55,843 bases of DNA from Oscillospiraceae bacterium (GCA_902778665.1 CACYYN010000012.1:1-55843); one strand, 5' to 3'; numbered from the stretch's first letter, positions 1-9,545 are shown. Notes: generated from the letters alone by a model not told the origin. Numbers and translations are program-made.

Positions 1-564
1 GATTATGACCTCATTCTGATGGATATTGCCATGCGCTTCATGGACGGGATGACCGCAGCGGAAAAAATCCGGGAACTAGACCAGGAGGTTGTCATTATCT
101 TCATCACCAATATGCCTCAGTTTGTGATGAAAGGCTATGCCGTTGATGCTCTTGACTATGTGCTCAAGCCGGTCAATTACTTTGCCTTTTCCCAGCGGAT
201 CGAGCGAGCCATCAGCCGTATGAGCAGGCGAAGAGAACAGTATTTCACCGTTCCGGTCCGTGGGGGTATCCGTAAGCTGTCTGTTTCAAATATTCTGTAT
301 GTAGAAGTACAGGACCATGATTTGCTTTTTCATACCAGGAATGAGAGCATTCTCACCAGAGGCTCCCTTGCGGAAGTGGAAGCAAAGCTGGGTAACGCCG
401 GTTTCTTCCGATGCAACAAATATTGTCTGGTCAACCTGGCCTTTGCAGACAGTCTTCAAGGCATCGATCTCGTTGTTGCAGGAGAGCACATTCAGGTCAG
501 CCGTGCAAAGAAGAAGGCCATGCTGGATGCCCTGAACAATTATCTCAATGAGGTCAGCAAATGA
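1..564 (+). CDS. LytTR-family response regulator (5' partial)
   Basis: The frame is open to the left edge, so the N-terminus is missing. The visible part starts near the end of receiver strand beta-3. The phospho-acceptor Asp is the codon at 22-24 (context LILMDIAM), and the conserved Lys of the receiver is in VLKP. From about base 232 a LytTR DNA-binding domain follows (YFTVPVRGGIRKLSV... to the stop), the fold used by AgrA and VirR. The stop overlaps the start of the GHKL kinase at 561 (ATGA), so the pair is translationally coupled and is the cognate two-component system. Such pairs often answer secreted peptides, but no peptide gene is visible here. Confidence 0.93.
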   Translation, partial: DYDLILMDIAMRFMDGMTAAEKIRELDQEVVIIFITNMPQFVMKGYAVDALDYVLKPVNYFAFSQRIERAISRMSRRREQYFTVPVRGGIRKLSVSNILYVEVQDHDLLFHTRNESILTRGSLAEVEAKLGNAGFFRCNKYCLVNLAFADSLQGIDLVVAGEHIQVSRAKKKAMLDALNNYLNEVSK

Positions 565-1898
565 GCATGCCTGCCGTTAATCTCAGCCACACGCCAAGTA
601 TATATTACGCTCTCGGCTATTTTATCAGTTCCTGCATTCTGGTAGCGATCAACAGAAGGCGTCTTTCTTTCAAGAAATTGCTTGCCGTTTCCCTGTTGTA
701 TTATGTTTGTCTCTCCGGCTTTATGTATGCAACAGACGGCGTTGATGATCTGTTCTATGTCATAACCATGCTGCTCGTTTTCGGTCTGATTTTTCTCTAT
801 CTTTTTACCGCAATCGATGCGAACTGGAAAAAAGCCCTCTATACAGCTGTCTTTGCCTTTATCCTCGGGGAATTTGCAGCTTCCTTTGAATGGCAGGTTT
901 TTTATCTGATTCTGACAGTTTTCCATCTCACCTATTCCCTCTGGCTTGCCGCTTTGTGCTTTGTTCTGATTTACGGATTTGTTTTCGGCATTGCTTACCT
1001 GACCGGCAGAAATTACAGAGAAAGAAACGAATCTCTTGAAATCTCGGCCCGTGAACTGATTATTGCCCTGCTTCTCGGGTTTATCTTCTATTTTTTCAGC
1101 AATCTGAGCCTCGCATTTCCGGAGGCACCTTTCAGCAGCCGCTTTGACAACGATATTTTTGCCATTCATTCCCTGGCAGATCTTTGCGGCATCGGTCTCC
1201 TGTTGGCTTTCCACATCCATTTATGTGAAAACAGCACCTGGATGGAGAAGGAATATCTTCACAAGCTTCTCCATATGCAGAAGGAAAATTACCGCATTTC
1301 GGAAGAGAGCGTGGATCTTGTCAACCGGAAGTATCATGACCTCAAGCATCAGATTCAGCTTCTGCGTTCTGAAATCACCTCCGGTGAAAAGCTCCGCTAT
1401 CTCGACGAGATGGAGCAGGAAATCCGCTCTTACGAAGCGCAGAACAAAACAGGCAACAAAACCCTGGACACCCTTCTGACAGCGAAATCTCTGAAGTGCC
1501 AGGATCTCGGCATCAGTCTTACATGCGTGGCGGACGGGGCAAAGCTTGATTTTCTCAAGCCTACGGATCTGAGCATTCTCATCGGCAATGCACTGGATAA
1601 TGCGATAGAGAGCGTGGAAAAGATTTCGAATCCGGATAAACGTCTGATCCACGTCTCTGTCAACCGCCAGAAGGGTTTTCTCCGGATTCGGGTGGAGAAC
1701 TGTTACGAGGGTAATATCCGTTTTGTCGCCGGTCTTCCCTCTACGCGAAAGGACGCCCGCTATCACGGCTATGGCATGAAGAGCATCCGCAGCGTTGTTG
1801 AAAAGTATAACGGTTCCATGACCGTAAAGGCAGAAGACGGATGGTTTGAGCTCCGCCTCCTGTTCCCTGTTCCGCAAAGCACGGCAGACGAAGGATAA
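561..1898 (+). CDS. GHKL-domain sensor histidine kinase (AgrC/LytS-like)
   Basis: A membrane histidine kinase of 445 residues. About six hydrophobic helices fill residues 12-225. The dimerisation and phospho-acceptor region has YHDLKHQ with His259. A GHKL ATPase follows, with N-box NALDNAIE near residue 344 and G-box HGYGMKSIR near 402. This is the usual architecture of AgrC-type kinases in Firmicutes. It overlaps the LytTR regulator by 4 bases, and a terminator overlaps its last codons. The ligand cannot be read from the sequence. Confidence 0.93.
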   Translation: MSMPAVNLSHTPSIYYALGYFISSCILVAINRRRLSFKKLLAVSLLYYVCLSGFMYATDGVDDLFYVITMLLVFGLIFLYLFTAIDANWKKALYTAVFAFILGEFAASFEWQVFYLILTVFHLTYSLWLAALCFVLIYGFVFGIAYLTGRNYRERNESLEISARELIIALLLGFIFYFFSNLSLAFPEAPFSSRFDNDIFAIHSLADLCGIGLLLAFHIHLCENSTWMEKEYLHKLLHMQKENYRISEESVDLVNRKYHDLKHQIQLLRSEITSGEKLRYLDEMEQEIRSYEAQNKTGNKTLDTLLTAKSLKCQDLGISLTCVADGAKLDFLKPTDLSILIGNALDNAIESVEKISNPDKRLIHVSVNRQKGFLRIRVENCYEGNIRFVAGLPSTRKDARYHGYGMKSIRSVVEKYNGSMTVKAEDGWFELRLLFPVPQSTADEG

Positions 1899-1925
1899 TT
1901 TCCCCTCCGTCTGCCGCACTTTTTA
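1882..1925 (+). terminator. Terminator of the LytTR/GHKL pair
   Basis: Nine-base stem CGGCAGACG (1882-1890) and CGTCTGCCG (1908-1916), followed after CAC by TTTTTATT. The hairpin spans the stop codon of the kinase gene. It sits between convergent genes and could weakly serve both. Confidence 0.75.
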
Positions 1926-1941
1926 TTCTGTTGTCTGCTCT

Positions 1942-2883
1942 TCAGTCATCCTGATTGGGGAAGTTGATTGCCAGCTTGCAGAACAAATCCTCCAGGTCCA
2001 GCCTTGCATTCATGCTGTGATAAACACGAATCGGCCTGTTCTTGCCGGTATGGATATATTCCAACGTCTCTCTGTCCACTTCGGGAGCCGGGATCATGCT
2101 GTACCCGTCCGCCTTCTCCAGCTCTTCCATCACGGCTACAACCACGCCTTCATCGCCGAGCCCCCAAAGCTCTCCGTGAGGCCAGGGTCCGCCTGCCATC
2201 TGCACCCCCAGCCGGTCGTTCAGTTCCACCAGCTGCCGGAAGAGATATTCCCCGATTTTTCCGTGGGGTTTCACCTTCATCTGAAGCTCCGCAAGCGTCA
2301 CACCGAACTGCTTATATGTGCTCATTGGCACCTGCCAGAGCTCCATGTCAGACCGGAATACTACATTAGCCGCACACACATCCTGAGAGAGATTAAACTC
2401 ATTCCCGCCCTTCGGATAGTCTCCGCCGCCGATCCAGATTGCCGTCATTCTTTTGCAGATTTCCGGCTCCATCAGGATGGCAGACGCAAGGTCGGTCAGT
2501 GCTCCCTGCATGCCGATAAAAAGCGGCCTCTCATCTTTTTTCATGGCTTCCCGGATGATAAATCGGGCTCCCTCGGAATCAACCGGCGTCTTCTCTTCCT
2601 TCATATAGGTCGGGGCTCCCTTCAAAACCGGATAAGCACCCGAGAGATGCATCAGGTCCATCACTTTGATAATCTCGTCGTAGCTTGCCTGCATGGTTGT
2701 GCCCGGGGCCATTCCGTGAAAATTCATGCGGTCAAAATGGCATGCAACAATCCCCTGCACTGCCATTTTCGGCGTCATCAGGATGTGTGCCAGGGTATAC
2801 TGGTCATCCGCCTCATTCTTGCAGTCCGTATGCACGATATAGCGGACCTGCCTGCACGCCGGCACCGTAAAATCATAGTTCAT
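1942..2883 (-). CDS. Nucleoside hydrolase-like protein (DUF1593/IUNH fold)
   Basis: The 313-residue product has near its start the acidic motif HTDCKNEADDQ (residues 17-27), corresponding to the calcium-binding Asp cluster of inosine-uridine nucleoside hydrolases. In the DUF1593 branch this reads TD....DDQ. Later segments such as PLFIGMQGALTDLASAI and AIWIGGGDYPKGGNEFN match the conserved core of the fold. No signal peptide is seen. A ribosyl or related glycosyl hydrolase is likely, but the substrate is unknown. Lying beside glycosidases, it may act on a sugar conjugate rather than a nucleoside. It is divergent from the GH2 gene. Confidence 0.8.
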   Translation of the reverse strand: MNYDFTVPACRQVRYIVHTDCKNEADDQYTLAHILMTPKMAVQGIVACHFDRMNFHGMAPGTTMQASYDEIIKVMDLMHLSGAYPVLKGAPTYMKEEKTPVDSEGARFIIREAMKKDERPLFIGMQGALTDLASAILMEPEICKRMTAIWIGGGDYPKGGNEFNLSQDVCAANVVFRSDMELWQVPMSTYKQFGVTLAELQMKVKPHGKIGEYLFRQLVELNDRLGVQMAGGPWPHGELWGLGDEGVVVAVMEELEKADGYSMIPAPEVDRETLEYIHTGKNRPIRVYHSMNARLDLEDLFCKLAINFPNQDD

Positions 2884-3082
2884 AAGTATACTCTCTCTTC
2901 TGTTCGATTCTTTGATTGCTTTCTATTCTATTCGCTCATATTGCCGCTTTCCGTGTTTCAATCATCATGACAGGAACGTTCGCCGCTTTCAAGTCGTTTT
3001 TTCTCATCTTTCACAGCAGGAACGCCCGCTGTACGCGGACGATTGTTCCCGTTAAAAAACGTACCGATTACGAAAGTTTCTG

Positions 3083-3111
3083 TTTTCATTTGGGTTTTAT
3101 TCTGCTATAAT
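3083..3111 (+). promoter_or_regulatory. Putative promoter of the GH2 operon
   Basis: Extended -10 element TGCTATAAT (TATAAT at 3106-3111) with a weak -35 (TTTTCA, 3083-3088) at 17 bases. It lies in the 302-base divergent gap 2884-3185, where nothing else convincing was seen apart from AT-rich sequence and small imperfect hairpins. Confidence 0.5.
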
Positions 3112-3185
3112 TAATCCAATTGTTTAAGAAGGAAAACTGCCCTTCCTGAATATCGGAAATATCTTACCCGGAGGTACCCAATGAA

Positions 3186-5582
3186 ATGAAACGTTATGAC
3201 TTCAATACCGGTTGGACCTGCCGTCCTCTGAGCCGGGAAGGTGAAGCAATTCCCGTTCTTCTCCCCCATGATGCCATGCGCACAGAACGCCGCCTTAGCA
3301 CAAGTGTCGGCGAGGGTAATATAGGCTGGTTTGAAGGCGGGGATTACGAGTATAAAAAGGTGTTTTCTGTCCCCGCTGAGTTGGATGGACAGGAACTCAT
3401 TCTGGAGTTTGAGAGCGTCTACCATAATGCCGAGGTGTTTCTCAACGGCACAAAGATTGCCGCCCGTCCCTATGGATATACCAATTTTTATGTAAACCTT
3501 AAGTCGCATCTGAAACCCGGTGAAAATGAACTTACCGTGATTGCCCGCAATGCTGACCAGCCTAACTCCCGTTGGTATCCCGGCACAGGCATTTACCGCC
3601 CGGTATGGCTCTGGGCAGGCAGGAAGGAACATATTCTTCTCAACGGCATCCGTATTCGCACGCTCGATATTGACCCTGCCCGTATTCAGGTTCAGGTGAG
3701 CACATCCTGCCCCGGCACTGTCCGTCTCGAAATACTTGACGGTGCATCCTGCGTCGCCTCTTCTTCCTTTGCCGTCGAGACCGACGGCCCCACTGCCACT
3801 GTTCTCTCAATTCCGGATGCGAAGCTCTGGTCACCTGAGACACCGAATCTTTACACAGCCCGTGTCATCTTTGGGGATGACGTTGTGGACGAATCTTTCG
3901 GCATTCGCACCCTGACATGGACGCCGGAAAAGGGCATTGCTCTCAATGGAAAGCGCACCGTAATCCGCGGTGCCTGTATCCACCATGACAACGGCATTCT
4001 CGGAGCCTGCACTTACCCGGAAGTGGAAGAGCGCCGCATCCGCATTCTGCAGAAGGCCGGCTACAATGCCGTTCGTTCCGCCCATAACCCTGCCTCCAAG
4101 TATCTTCTCGATGCGTGTGACAAGCTCGGCATGCTGATGATGGATGAGTATGTTGACTGCTGGTATATGCACAAAACCGAGCATGACTATGCCTCTTATG
4201 TGAATGACTGGTGGCAGCAGGATCTCAAAGACATGGTGGAGAAGGACTATAATCACCCTTGTGTCTTCATGTATTCCACCGGCAACGAGGTTGCAGAGAG
4301 TGCTCAGCCGAAAGGCATTGCACTGCAGCAGTCCTTCACAAACTATCTGCATTCTCTGGACGATACCCGTCCGGTTACTTGCGGCATCAATATTTTCTTC
4401 AACTTCCTCAGCTCCATCGGTCTCGGCGTCTACAGTGATGACAAGGCTAAAAAGCAGGCGGAGGCGGCCGCAAAAGCAGCCGAAAATGCCGCTGCGAAAA
4501 AGCCGAAGAAGAAACCGGTCGGTTCAGAGTTTTTCAACACCCTTGCCGCAAAGCTCGGCACCGATTTCATGAAGTTCGGTGCATCCCTTCCCCCCTGTGA
4601 CTGGAAGACCAAAGACGCTTTTGCCGCCATGGACATTGCCGGCTACAACTACGGCAACTGGCGCTATAAAAAAGACAGTAAAAAGTATCCCAACCGTCTG
4701 ATCCTCGGTTCCGAAACTCTGGTGGGCGATGCCTATGATTTCTGGGAAATCGCTAAAACCACTCCCCAGATCGTCGGTGATTTTGTCTGGGCCGGGTGGG
4801 ACTATATCGGTGAATGCGGTGACAGCAGCCCCGAGTTTGCCGACTATACTTCCGGCAACCCGGAAGACCGTGTTCGCGGCGGCACAAACCGTATCGATAT
4901 GACCGGCAAGGAATATGCCGAGGCAGATTATACCCGTGTTGCCTTCGAGCTGGAAAAAGGCCCGAAGCTTGCCGTCTTTCCCGTTTACGAAAAGGAGAAG
5001 CCCACCATGACCGGCTGGCAGCTGACTCGTGCCATGCGCTCCTGGTCCTGGCCCGGCTGTGACGGACAGGAAACCGAGGTCGAGGTTTATGCCCGTGCTT
5101 CTGCCGTTGAGCTTCTTGTGAACGGCACCTCCGTTGGCAAAAAGAGTCCGAAAGCCGGACGCTGCATCTTCCGCACTGCCTATCATGACGGTGAAATCAC
5201 CGCCGTCAGTTATGATGCATCCGGCCTCGAGATCGGCCGTGACACCCTGCACACCGCAGGAAAGAAAACTGTTTTCCATCTTGAGCCTGAGACAACGCAG
5301 TGTTCTCCCGGTGAAATGGTCTATTTCCGCATCCGCATCACGGATGGAAACGGTGAAACCAAACCCATGGAAAAGCTCACCGTCACCGTTTCAGCCGAAA
5401 ATGGCGAGCTGATGGGCACAGCCAATGCCAGCTGCTCCTACACCGGCAACTTTGCAGGCAATGTCGTTCCGACCTATTTTGGCGAAGCGCAGGCTGTCGT
5501 TCGTGCCGGCAAGCCCGGTCCGATCCGTGTCACTGCTGTCAGCGGCAGCTACACAGCGACCGCCGAGGTAATCTGTAAATAA
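3186..5582 (+). CDS. Glycoside hydrolase family 2 (beta-galactosidase-like)
   Basis: A 798-residue GH2 enzyme: N-terminal sugar-binding jelly roll, Ig-like domain, TIM barrel and two C-terminal beta domains. The acid/base Glu is in STGNEVAES (Glu368), and the nucleophile is most likely Glu510 in LGSET. The barrel has GACIHHDNG and VRSAHNP motifs typical of the family. A Lys/Ala-rich insert (residues about 419-442, AKKQAEAAAKAAENAAAKKP) is predicted helical and is not usual in GH2. There is no signal peptide, so it acts on imported oligosaccharides. The start is at 3186 because the ATG at 3181 meets a stop after two codons. First gene of a three-gene operon. Confidence 0.92.
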   Translation: MKRYDFNTGWTCRPLSREGEAIPVLLPHDAMRTERRLSTSVGEGNIGWFEGGDYEYKKVFSVPAELDGQELILEFESVYHNAEVFLNGTKIAARPYGYTNFYVNLKSHLKPGENELTVIARNADQPNSRWYPGTGIYRPVWLWAGRKEHILLNGIRIRTLDIDPARIQVQVSTSCPGTVRLEILDGASCVASSSFAVETDGPTATVLSIPDAKLWSPETPNLYTARVIFGDDVVDESFGIRTLTWTPEKGIALNGKRTVIRGACIHHDNGILGACTYPEVEERRIRILQKAGYNAVRSAHNPASKYLLDACDKLGMLMMDEYVDCWYMHKTEHDYASYVNDWWQQDLKDMVEKDYNHPCVFMYSTGNEVAESAQPKGIALQQSFTNYLHSLDDTRPVTCGINIFFNFLSSIGLGVYSDDKAKKQAEAAAKAAENAAAKKPKKKPVGSEFFNTLAAKLGTDFMKFGASLPPCDWKTKDAFAAMDIAGYNYGNWRYKKDSKKYPNRLILGSETLVGDAYDFWEIAKTTPQIVGDFVWAGWDYIGECGDSSPEFADYTSGNPEDRVRGGTNRIDMTGKEYAEADYTRVAFELEKGPKLAVFPVYEKEKPTMTGWQLTRAMRSWSWPGCDGQETEVEVYARASAVELLVNGTSVGKKSPKAGRCIFRTAYHDGEITAVSYDASGLEIGRDTLHTAGKKTVFHLEPETTQCSPGEMVYFRIRITDGNGETKPMEKLTVTVSAENGELMGTANASCSYTGNFAGNVVPTYFGEAQAVVRAGKPGPIRVTAVSGSYTATAEVICK

Positions 5583-5598
5583 AAAAGGAAATCCGCGT

Positions 5599-7494
5599 AT
5601 GATCCCAAATTCTCCCCACTGGCTATGGTATCCCGGTGATTTTGAACTGTACCACGCCATGAAGCAAAACTTCTCCCGTGTGGAGCGGGGATGCTCCTGG
5701 CCCGCCTTTTGGAAAAGCGATGCCTTCCGCAACCGGGTTGTCTTCCGCCGTATCTACAATCTGCCGGAAGAGACCACCTTTTACGTCACCGGTGTTGCCG
5801 GCTCCGTGGGCTATGTCCAGCTGGATGAAGAAAAGCATCCCTTTGGGGTCCTGATCTTTGCCTCCCCCGGTTCTCACCGTATCTCCATTCACATCGGGTG
5901 CATCGGCTGCGTCCCCTCGGTCTATGTTTCCGGTGAGATGATCCGTTCGGATGAAGGCTGGATGGTGGAGGACTATGCCTCTTCTCCGGTTCCTGCTGCA
6001 TACAACCGATACTATACCGACGTTTCCCGTGATCCTTCCGAATGGGTTTTCTCTGAGACAGTTTATGAACCTGTTTCTGTGGAAGAGCTGGAAGGCGGTG
6101 TGCTCTACACCTTTGAAACCGAGCTCACGGCCGTACTGGAAGTCATCGGTCCCGGCTGCCCGGTTGTCTATCTGGGTGAGTCGCGCTCCGAAGCGCTGGA
6201 CACGCAAAACTGCTATTTCTTCTGCCGTCCTGATGAAGTCACTCACCGTTGTCCGCGTCAGGCCATGCGCTATGCATACCTGCCGGATGTCCGTGCGAAA
6301 GATTATTCCGTGCGTGCCATTCACCAGTATACTGACATTCCCCGCCGTGCCTTCTTCACCTGTGATGATGAGGAGCTCAACCGGATTTTCGAAGTTGCCG
6401 CCCATACCTTTTCTCTTTGCTCCGGCTGCTTCTTCCTCGACGGCATCAAACGTGACAAGTGGATCTGGGGTGGCGACGCTTATCAGAGTCTTTTTGTCAA
6501 CCGCTATCTGACGGCGGATGCCGAAATTGAGAAGCGCACGCTTCTTGCACTTCGCGGCAACGATCCGGTCACTACCCATGTCAACACCATTCTGGACTAC
6601 TCTCTTCTCTGGATTATCAGTCTCGGTGTTTTCCACGAGAGCTACGGCGACGAATCCTTCCTCCGCGATATTTACCCCAAAGCCCGCTCCCTGATGGAGC
6701 TCTGCCTCTCACAGCGTGATGAAAACGGCTTCCTCATCGGGCGGGAGCGCGACTGGGTTTTTGTCGACTGGGCAGATTTTGACCGTGACGGTCCTCTCTG
6801 TGCCGAGCAGATGCTCTTTGCCGAAGCGCTCCGCGTGCTGGCATCATTCGCGCCTGACATCGAGCAGCAGACCTGGCTTTCACTCCGCTCCGAACTGCTG
6901 AAAAAGATTGATCTTCATTTCTGGGATGACGGGAAATGCGCCTATGTTGATTCCTTCTGCTCCGGCAAGCGCCATGTCACCCGCCACGCCAACATCTTTG
7001 CCATTCTTTTTAACATTGCAGATGACAGCCGCAGGCATCTTCTGGCGAAATCCGTGCTCTTCAATGATGACATTCCGTCGATCAGCACTCCCTACTTCCG
7101 TTTCTTCGAGCTGGAAGCACTCTGCCGTCTCGGTTATCTGGATAAGGTTCTGCAGGAGATCAAGGCCTACTGGGGCGGAATGCTTCGCCTCGGTGCCGTT
7201 ACCTTCTGGGAGGAATACGACCCCTCCAAACCGCTGGAGCAGCAGTATGAGATGTACGGCGATCCGTTTGGCAAGTCTCTCTGCCATGCCTGGGCAGCCA
7301 GCCCCATCTATCTTCTCGTCCGCTACTTTGTCGGTCTTCGTCCCCTCACCCCGGGCGGTGAAACGTTTGAGGCTGACGTGCAGGCGCAATTCTTCCGCAA
7401 ACTTGACTGTACCTTCCCCATGGGGCAGAAGCAGGTTCACATCTGTCTGCAGGACGGAAAGGTTTCAGTAGAGTCAAAACCGTATACCATTTAA
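5599..7494 (+). CDS. Alpha-L-rhamnosidase-like glycosidase (GH78 type)
   Basis: 631 residues without a signal peptide. An N-terminal beta-sandwich (to about residue 250) precedes an (alpha/alpha)6 barrel. The barrel signature DGIKRDKWIWGGD (from Asp281) corresponds to the GH78 motif containing the general acid. The segment MLRLGAVTFWEEYD supplies the Glu expected near the general base. It begins 16 bases after the GH2 stop and is followed by a sugar transporter, so its substrate is probably an imported rhamnosyl oligosaccharide. The family also contains glucuronyl and unknown activities, so exact specificity is open. Confidence 0.82.
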   Translation: MIPNSPHWLWYPGDFELYHAMKQNFSRVERGCSWPAFWKSDAFRNRVVFRRIYNLPEETTFYVTGVAGSVGYVQLDEEKHPFGVLIFASPGSHRISIHIGCIGCVPSVYVSGEMIRSDEGWMVEDYASSPVPAAYNRYYTDVSRDPSEWVFSETVYEPVSVEELEGGVLYTFETELTAVLEVIGPGCPVVYLGESRSEALDTQNCYFFCRPDEVTHRCPRQAMRYAYLPDVRAKDYSVRAIHQYTDIPRRAFFTCDDEELNRIFEVAAHTFSLCSGCFFLDGIKRDKWIWGGDAYQSLFVNRYLTADAEIEKRTLLALRGNDPVTTHVNTILDYSLLWIISLGVFHESYGDESFLRDIYPKARSLMELCLSQRDENGFLIGRERDWVFVDWADFDRDGPLCAEQMLFAEALRVLASFAPDIEQQTWLSLRSELLKKIDLHFWDDGKCAYVDSFCSGKRHVTRHANIFAILFNIADDSRRHLLAKSVLFNDDIPSISTPYFRFFELEALCRLGYLDKVLQEIKAYWGGMLRLGAVTFWEEYDPSKPLEQQYEMYGDPFGKSLCHAWAASPIYLLVRYFVGLRPLTPGGETFEADVQAQFFRKLDCTFPMGQKQVHICLQDGKVSVESKPYTI

Positions 7495-7521
7495 TTTTTC
7501 ATTTGTAAGGAGGACCCCAAC

Positions 7522-9336
7522 ATGAGCAAAAAAGGCGGTCTGGCCGGGTTTTATGAGAAGCTTCCCCCCAGCCTGATCAAAAAGAACAACGTGACCCTGA
7601 TTCCTGAGGGTGCAATCGGCTACCTCGTCGGCCCGACGCTGGCGCTGCTGGCCAACTCTGTCATGTCAAACTACTTCAACAAGTACATGTCAGACGTGCT
7701 GCACATCAACAACTGGGCAAAAGGCTTCTTCACCTGGCTTCCGGTAATCTCCGTGATTTTTGTTGTCATCGGCAACATCATTGTCGGCAAGCTGATGGAC
7801 AACAATGTCTCCAAAGCAGGCAAAGCAAGGCCGCTTCTGCTGCTCTCAGTTCCTCTGAGCCTCATCGCACTGCTTTTCCTCTTTGTCTTCTGTCCGTATA
7901 ACGCGCTGAACGAATCCTGGCACACCGGTGCTCTGGTCTGCATCGCCATCGGCTATAACCTGTGGTTTGCTTTCGCCTACCCGATGTATTATACCCCGCA
8001 TGCAGCCCTCGTCAGCCTGTCCACCCGCAACAGCAAAGACCGCAGCCTGCTTGCCACCATTTCCAATGCAACCATGCTGGCAGCTATGGGTCTTTCCAGC
8101 ATGATTCTCCCCTTCTTCCTCAACCTGCTCTTTGTTTACGACATGAGCGGAAAAGGCACTCCTGTCACCAACGATGCCGGCAAGATCCTCTACTATGTGG
8201 ATGAAACCGGTGCCGCCATCTACGACGCAGGTCTCTCCCAGAATCACTGGAAGATTTTTGTCATCGCTCTCATTATCATCACCTTTGTCGGTGTCATGAT
8301 TGAGTATTTCTTCACCCGTGAGCGTGTCACCGAAGAAACCGCAGGTTCCGCCGGCAACGAGAAAAAAGCTCTCTCCACCGGTGCTCAGGCGAAGATCTGC
8401 CTGCACGATAAGTTCTGGATCCTCATGATGGTCTTCTTCTTCCTCTACCAGTTCGGCGGTATGATCAAGAATGTCTCCCAGAACTACTTCTGCACAGCCA
8501 TGTTCCCCGATGCTAACGGCAACTACACTGTCTCCTACGGCGGTCAGCTCCAGGGCACGCTTGCCATCATCGGCGCCATCCCCACAGCCCTTGGCATGGT
8601 CATTGCCCTTCCTCTTGCAAACGCTCTTGGCAGCAAGACCAAGGCAATCATCTGTGGTGCGGTTGTTGCCACCATCGGTGGTGCAATCGGTATGCTCGCT
8701 CCCTCCAACTGGGTTGTCGTCATTGTCTCCTTCGTCATCAAGGCCCTTGGCTCCACCCCCGCCATGTACCTCTCCCTTGCTCTTCTTGCTGATATTCTCG
8801 ATCACCAGGAAGCAGTCAACGGTGTCCGTACCGACGGTCTATCCATGACGATCTACGGTGCCATCATCGCCGGCATGACAGGCCTGACCACCGGTGTTCT
8901 CAATGCCGTGCTCAGCGCTGTCAACTACGACATCTCCACCCTCCAGACCAACGGTGCCCTCCGTTCCGCCATGCCCTGGGTGTTCATCGGCGGTGAAACG
9001 CTGTGCTACCTCGGCATCTTCCTGATCTTCCTCTTCATGAAGGTTGAGAAGTTCGGCAAGATTGACCATAAGGCCATCGTCGAAGATCAGAAGGCTGCTG
9101 CCAAGGCAGAAGGCCGCAAGTTCATCTCCGCCGAAGAAAAGATCCGCATGGAAGAAGGCGAAGAAGCCTACCAGGCAGAGCTGAAGAAACAGGCAGACGC
9201 AGCCAAGAAAGAAGAAGCCCGCATTGCCAAGCTCTCCCCCGAAAAGAGAAAGGCCGAAAAAGAGGCTGAGGCAAAACTTCTCGAAGAGTTCAACGCTCTC
9301 CGTAAAGCTGCCAACCGCCCCTCCATCAAAGCATAA
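7522..9336 (+). CDS. GPH-family sugar:cation symporter with long charged tail
   Basis: A 604-residue major-facilitator-type protein with about 12 membrane helices. It resembles the glycoside-pentoside-hexuronide (MelB-like) family, with typical blocks such as AFAYPMYYTPHAALVSLST and ALLADILDHQE. It has an AAGGAGGA ribosome binding site (about 7507-7514) and is the third gene of the GH2/rhamnosidase operon, so it probably imports their substrate. After the last helix (about residue 505) come about 95 highly charged Lys/Glu/Ala residues predicted as coiled coil, unusual for this family. Confidence 0.88.
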   Translation: MSKKGGLAGFYEKLPPSLIKKNNVTLIPEGAIGYLVGPTLALLANSVMSNYFNKYMSDVLHINNWAKGFFTWLPVISVIFVVIGNIIVGKLMDNNVSKAGKARPLLLLSVPLSLIALLFLFVFCPYNALNESWHTGALVCIAIGYNLWFAFAYPMYYTPHAALVSLSTRNSKDRSLLATISNATMLAAMGLSSMILPFFLNLLFVYDMSGKGTPVTNDAGKILYYVDETGAAIYDAGLSQNHWKIFVIALIIITFVGVMIEYFFTRERVTEETAGSAGNEKKALSTGAQAKICLHDKFWILMMVFFFLYQFGGMIKNVSQNYFCTAMFPDANGNYTVSYGGQLQGTLAIIGAIPTALGMVIALPLANALGSKTKAIICGAVVATIGGAIGMLAPSNWVVVIVSFVIKALGSTPAMYLSLALLADILDHQEAVNGVRTDGLSMTIYGAIIAGMTGLTTGVLNAVLSAVNYDISTLQTNGALRSAMPWVFIGGETLCYLGIFLIFLFMKVEKFGKIDHKAIVEDQKAAAKAEGRKFISAEEKIRMEEGEEAYQAELKKQADAAKKEEARIAKLSPEKRKAEKEAEAKLLEEFNALRKAANRPSIKA

Positions 9337-9358
9337 TATAATCCCTTTAATAATGCAG

Positions 9359-9395
9359 AGCCCGCGTTCCCATCAGAGAACGCGGGCTTATTTAT
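9359..9395 (+). terminator. Terminator of the GH2-rhamnosidase-transporter operon
   Basis: Perfect 11-base stem: AGCCCGCGTTC (9359-9369) and GAACGCGGGCT (9378-9388), loop of 8, then TATTTATTT. Confidence 0.85.
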
Positions 9396-9401
9396 TTCTG
9401 T

Positions 9402-9473
9402 CATGACAAAATGACAATATTCCCTGGAAGAAGCAGATTTACGCCGATCGATGAATTTTGTCATTTTGTCATG
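9402..9473. repeat. Perfect 16-bp inverted repeat between two terminators
   Basis: CATGACAAAATGACAA (9402-9417) and its exact reverse complement (9458-9473) are separated by 40 bases. Each arm contains two ATGACA-like half units. It lies in the convergent gap 9337-9545 between two separate terminators, so neither gene needs it for termination. Confidence 0.7.
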
Positions 9474-9484
9474 CCTATTTCCCG

Positions 9485-9532
9485 AAAAACAAAACCGTGA
9501 GCAAAACCTGCTTTTTCAGGCCCGCTCACGGT
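9485..9532 (-). terminator. Terminator of the minus-strand rhamnosidase operon
   Basis: Read on the minus strand: ACCGTGAGC (9532-9524), an inner CCTG/CAGG hairpin, GCTCACGGT (9502-9494), then TTTGTTTTT. The outer stem is 9 perfect pairs. Confidence 0.8.
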
Positions 9533-9545
9533 CTTTATAATCTGT

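Noticed and set aside
7846-8805. 319-codon minus-strand frame inside the GPH transporter
   Set aside because: The acidic, low-complexity translation (EEEEDHHEDPE) is typical of the reverse complement of membrane helices.
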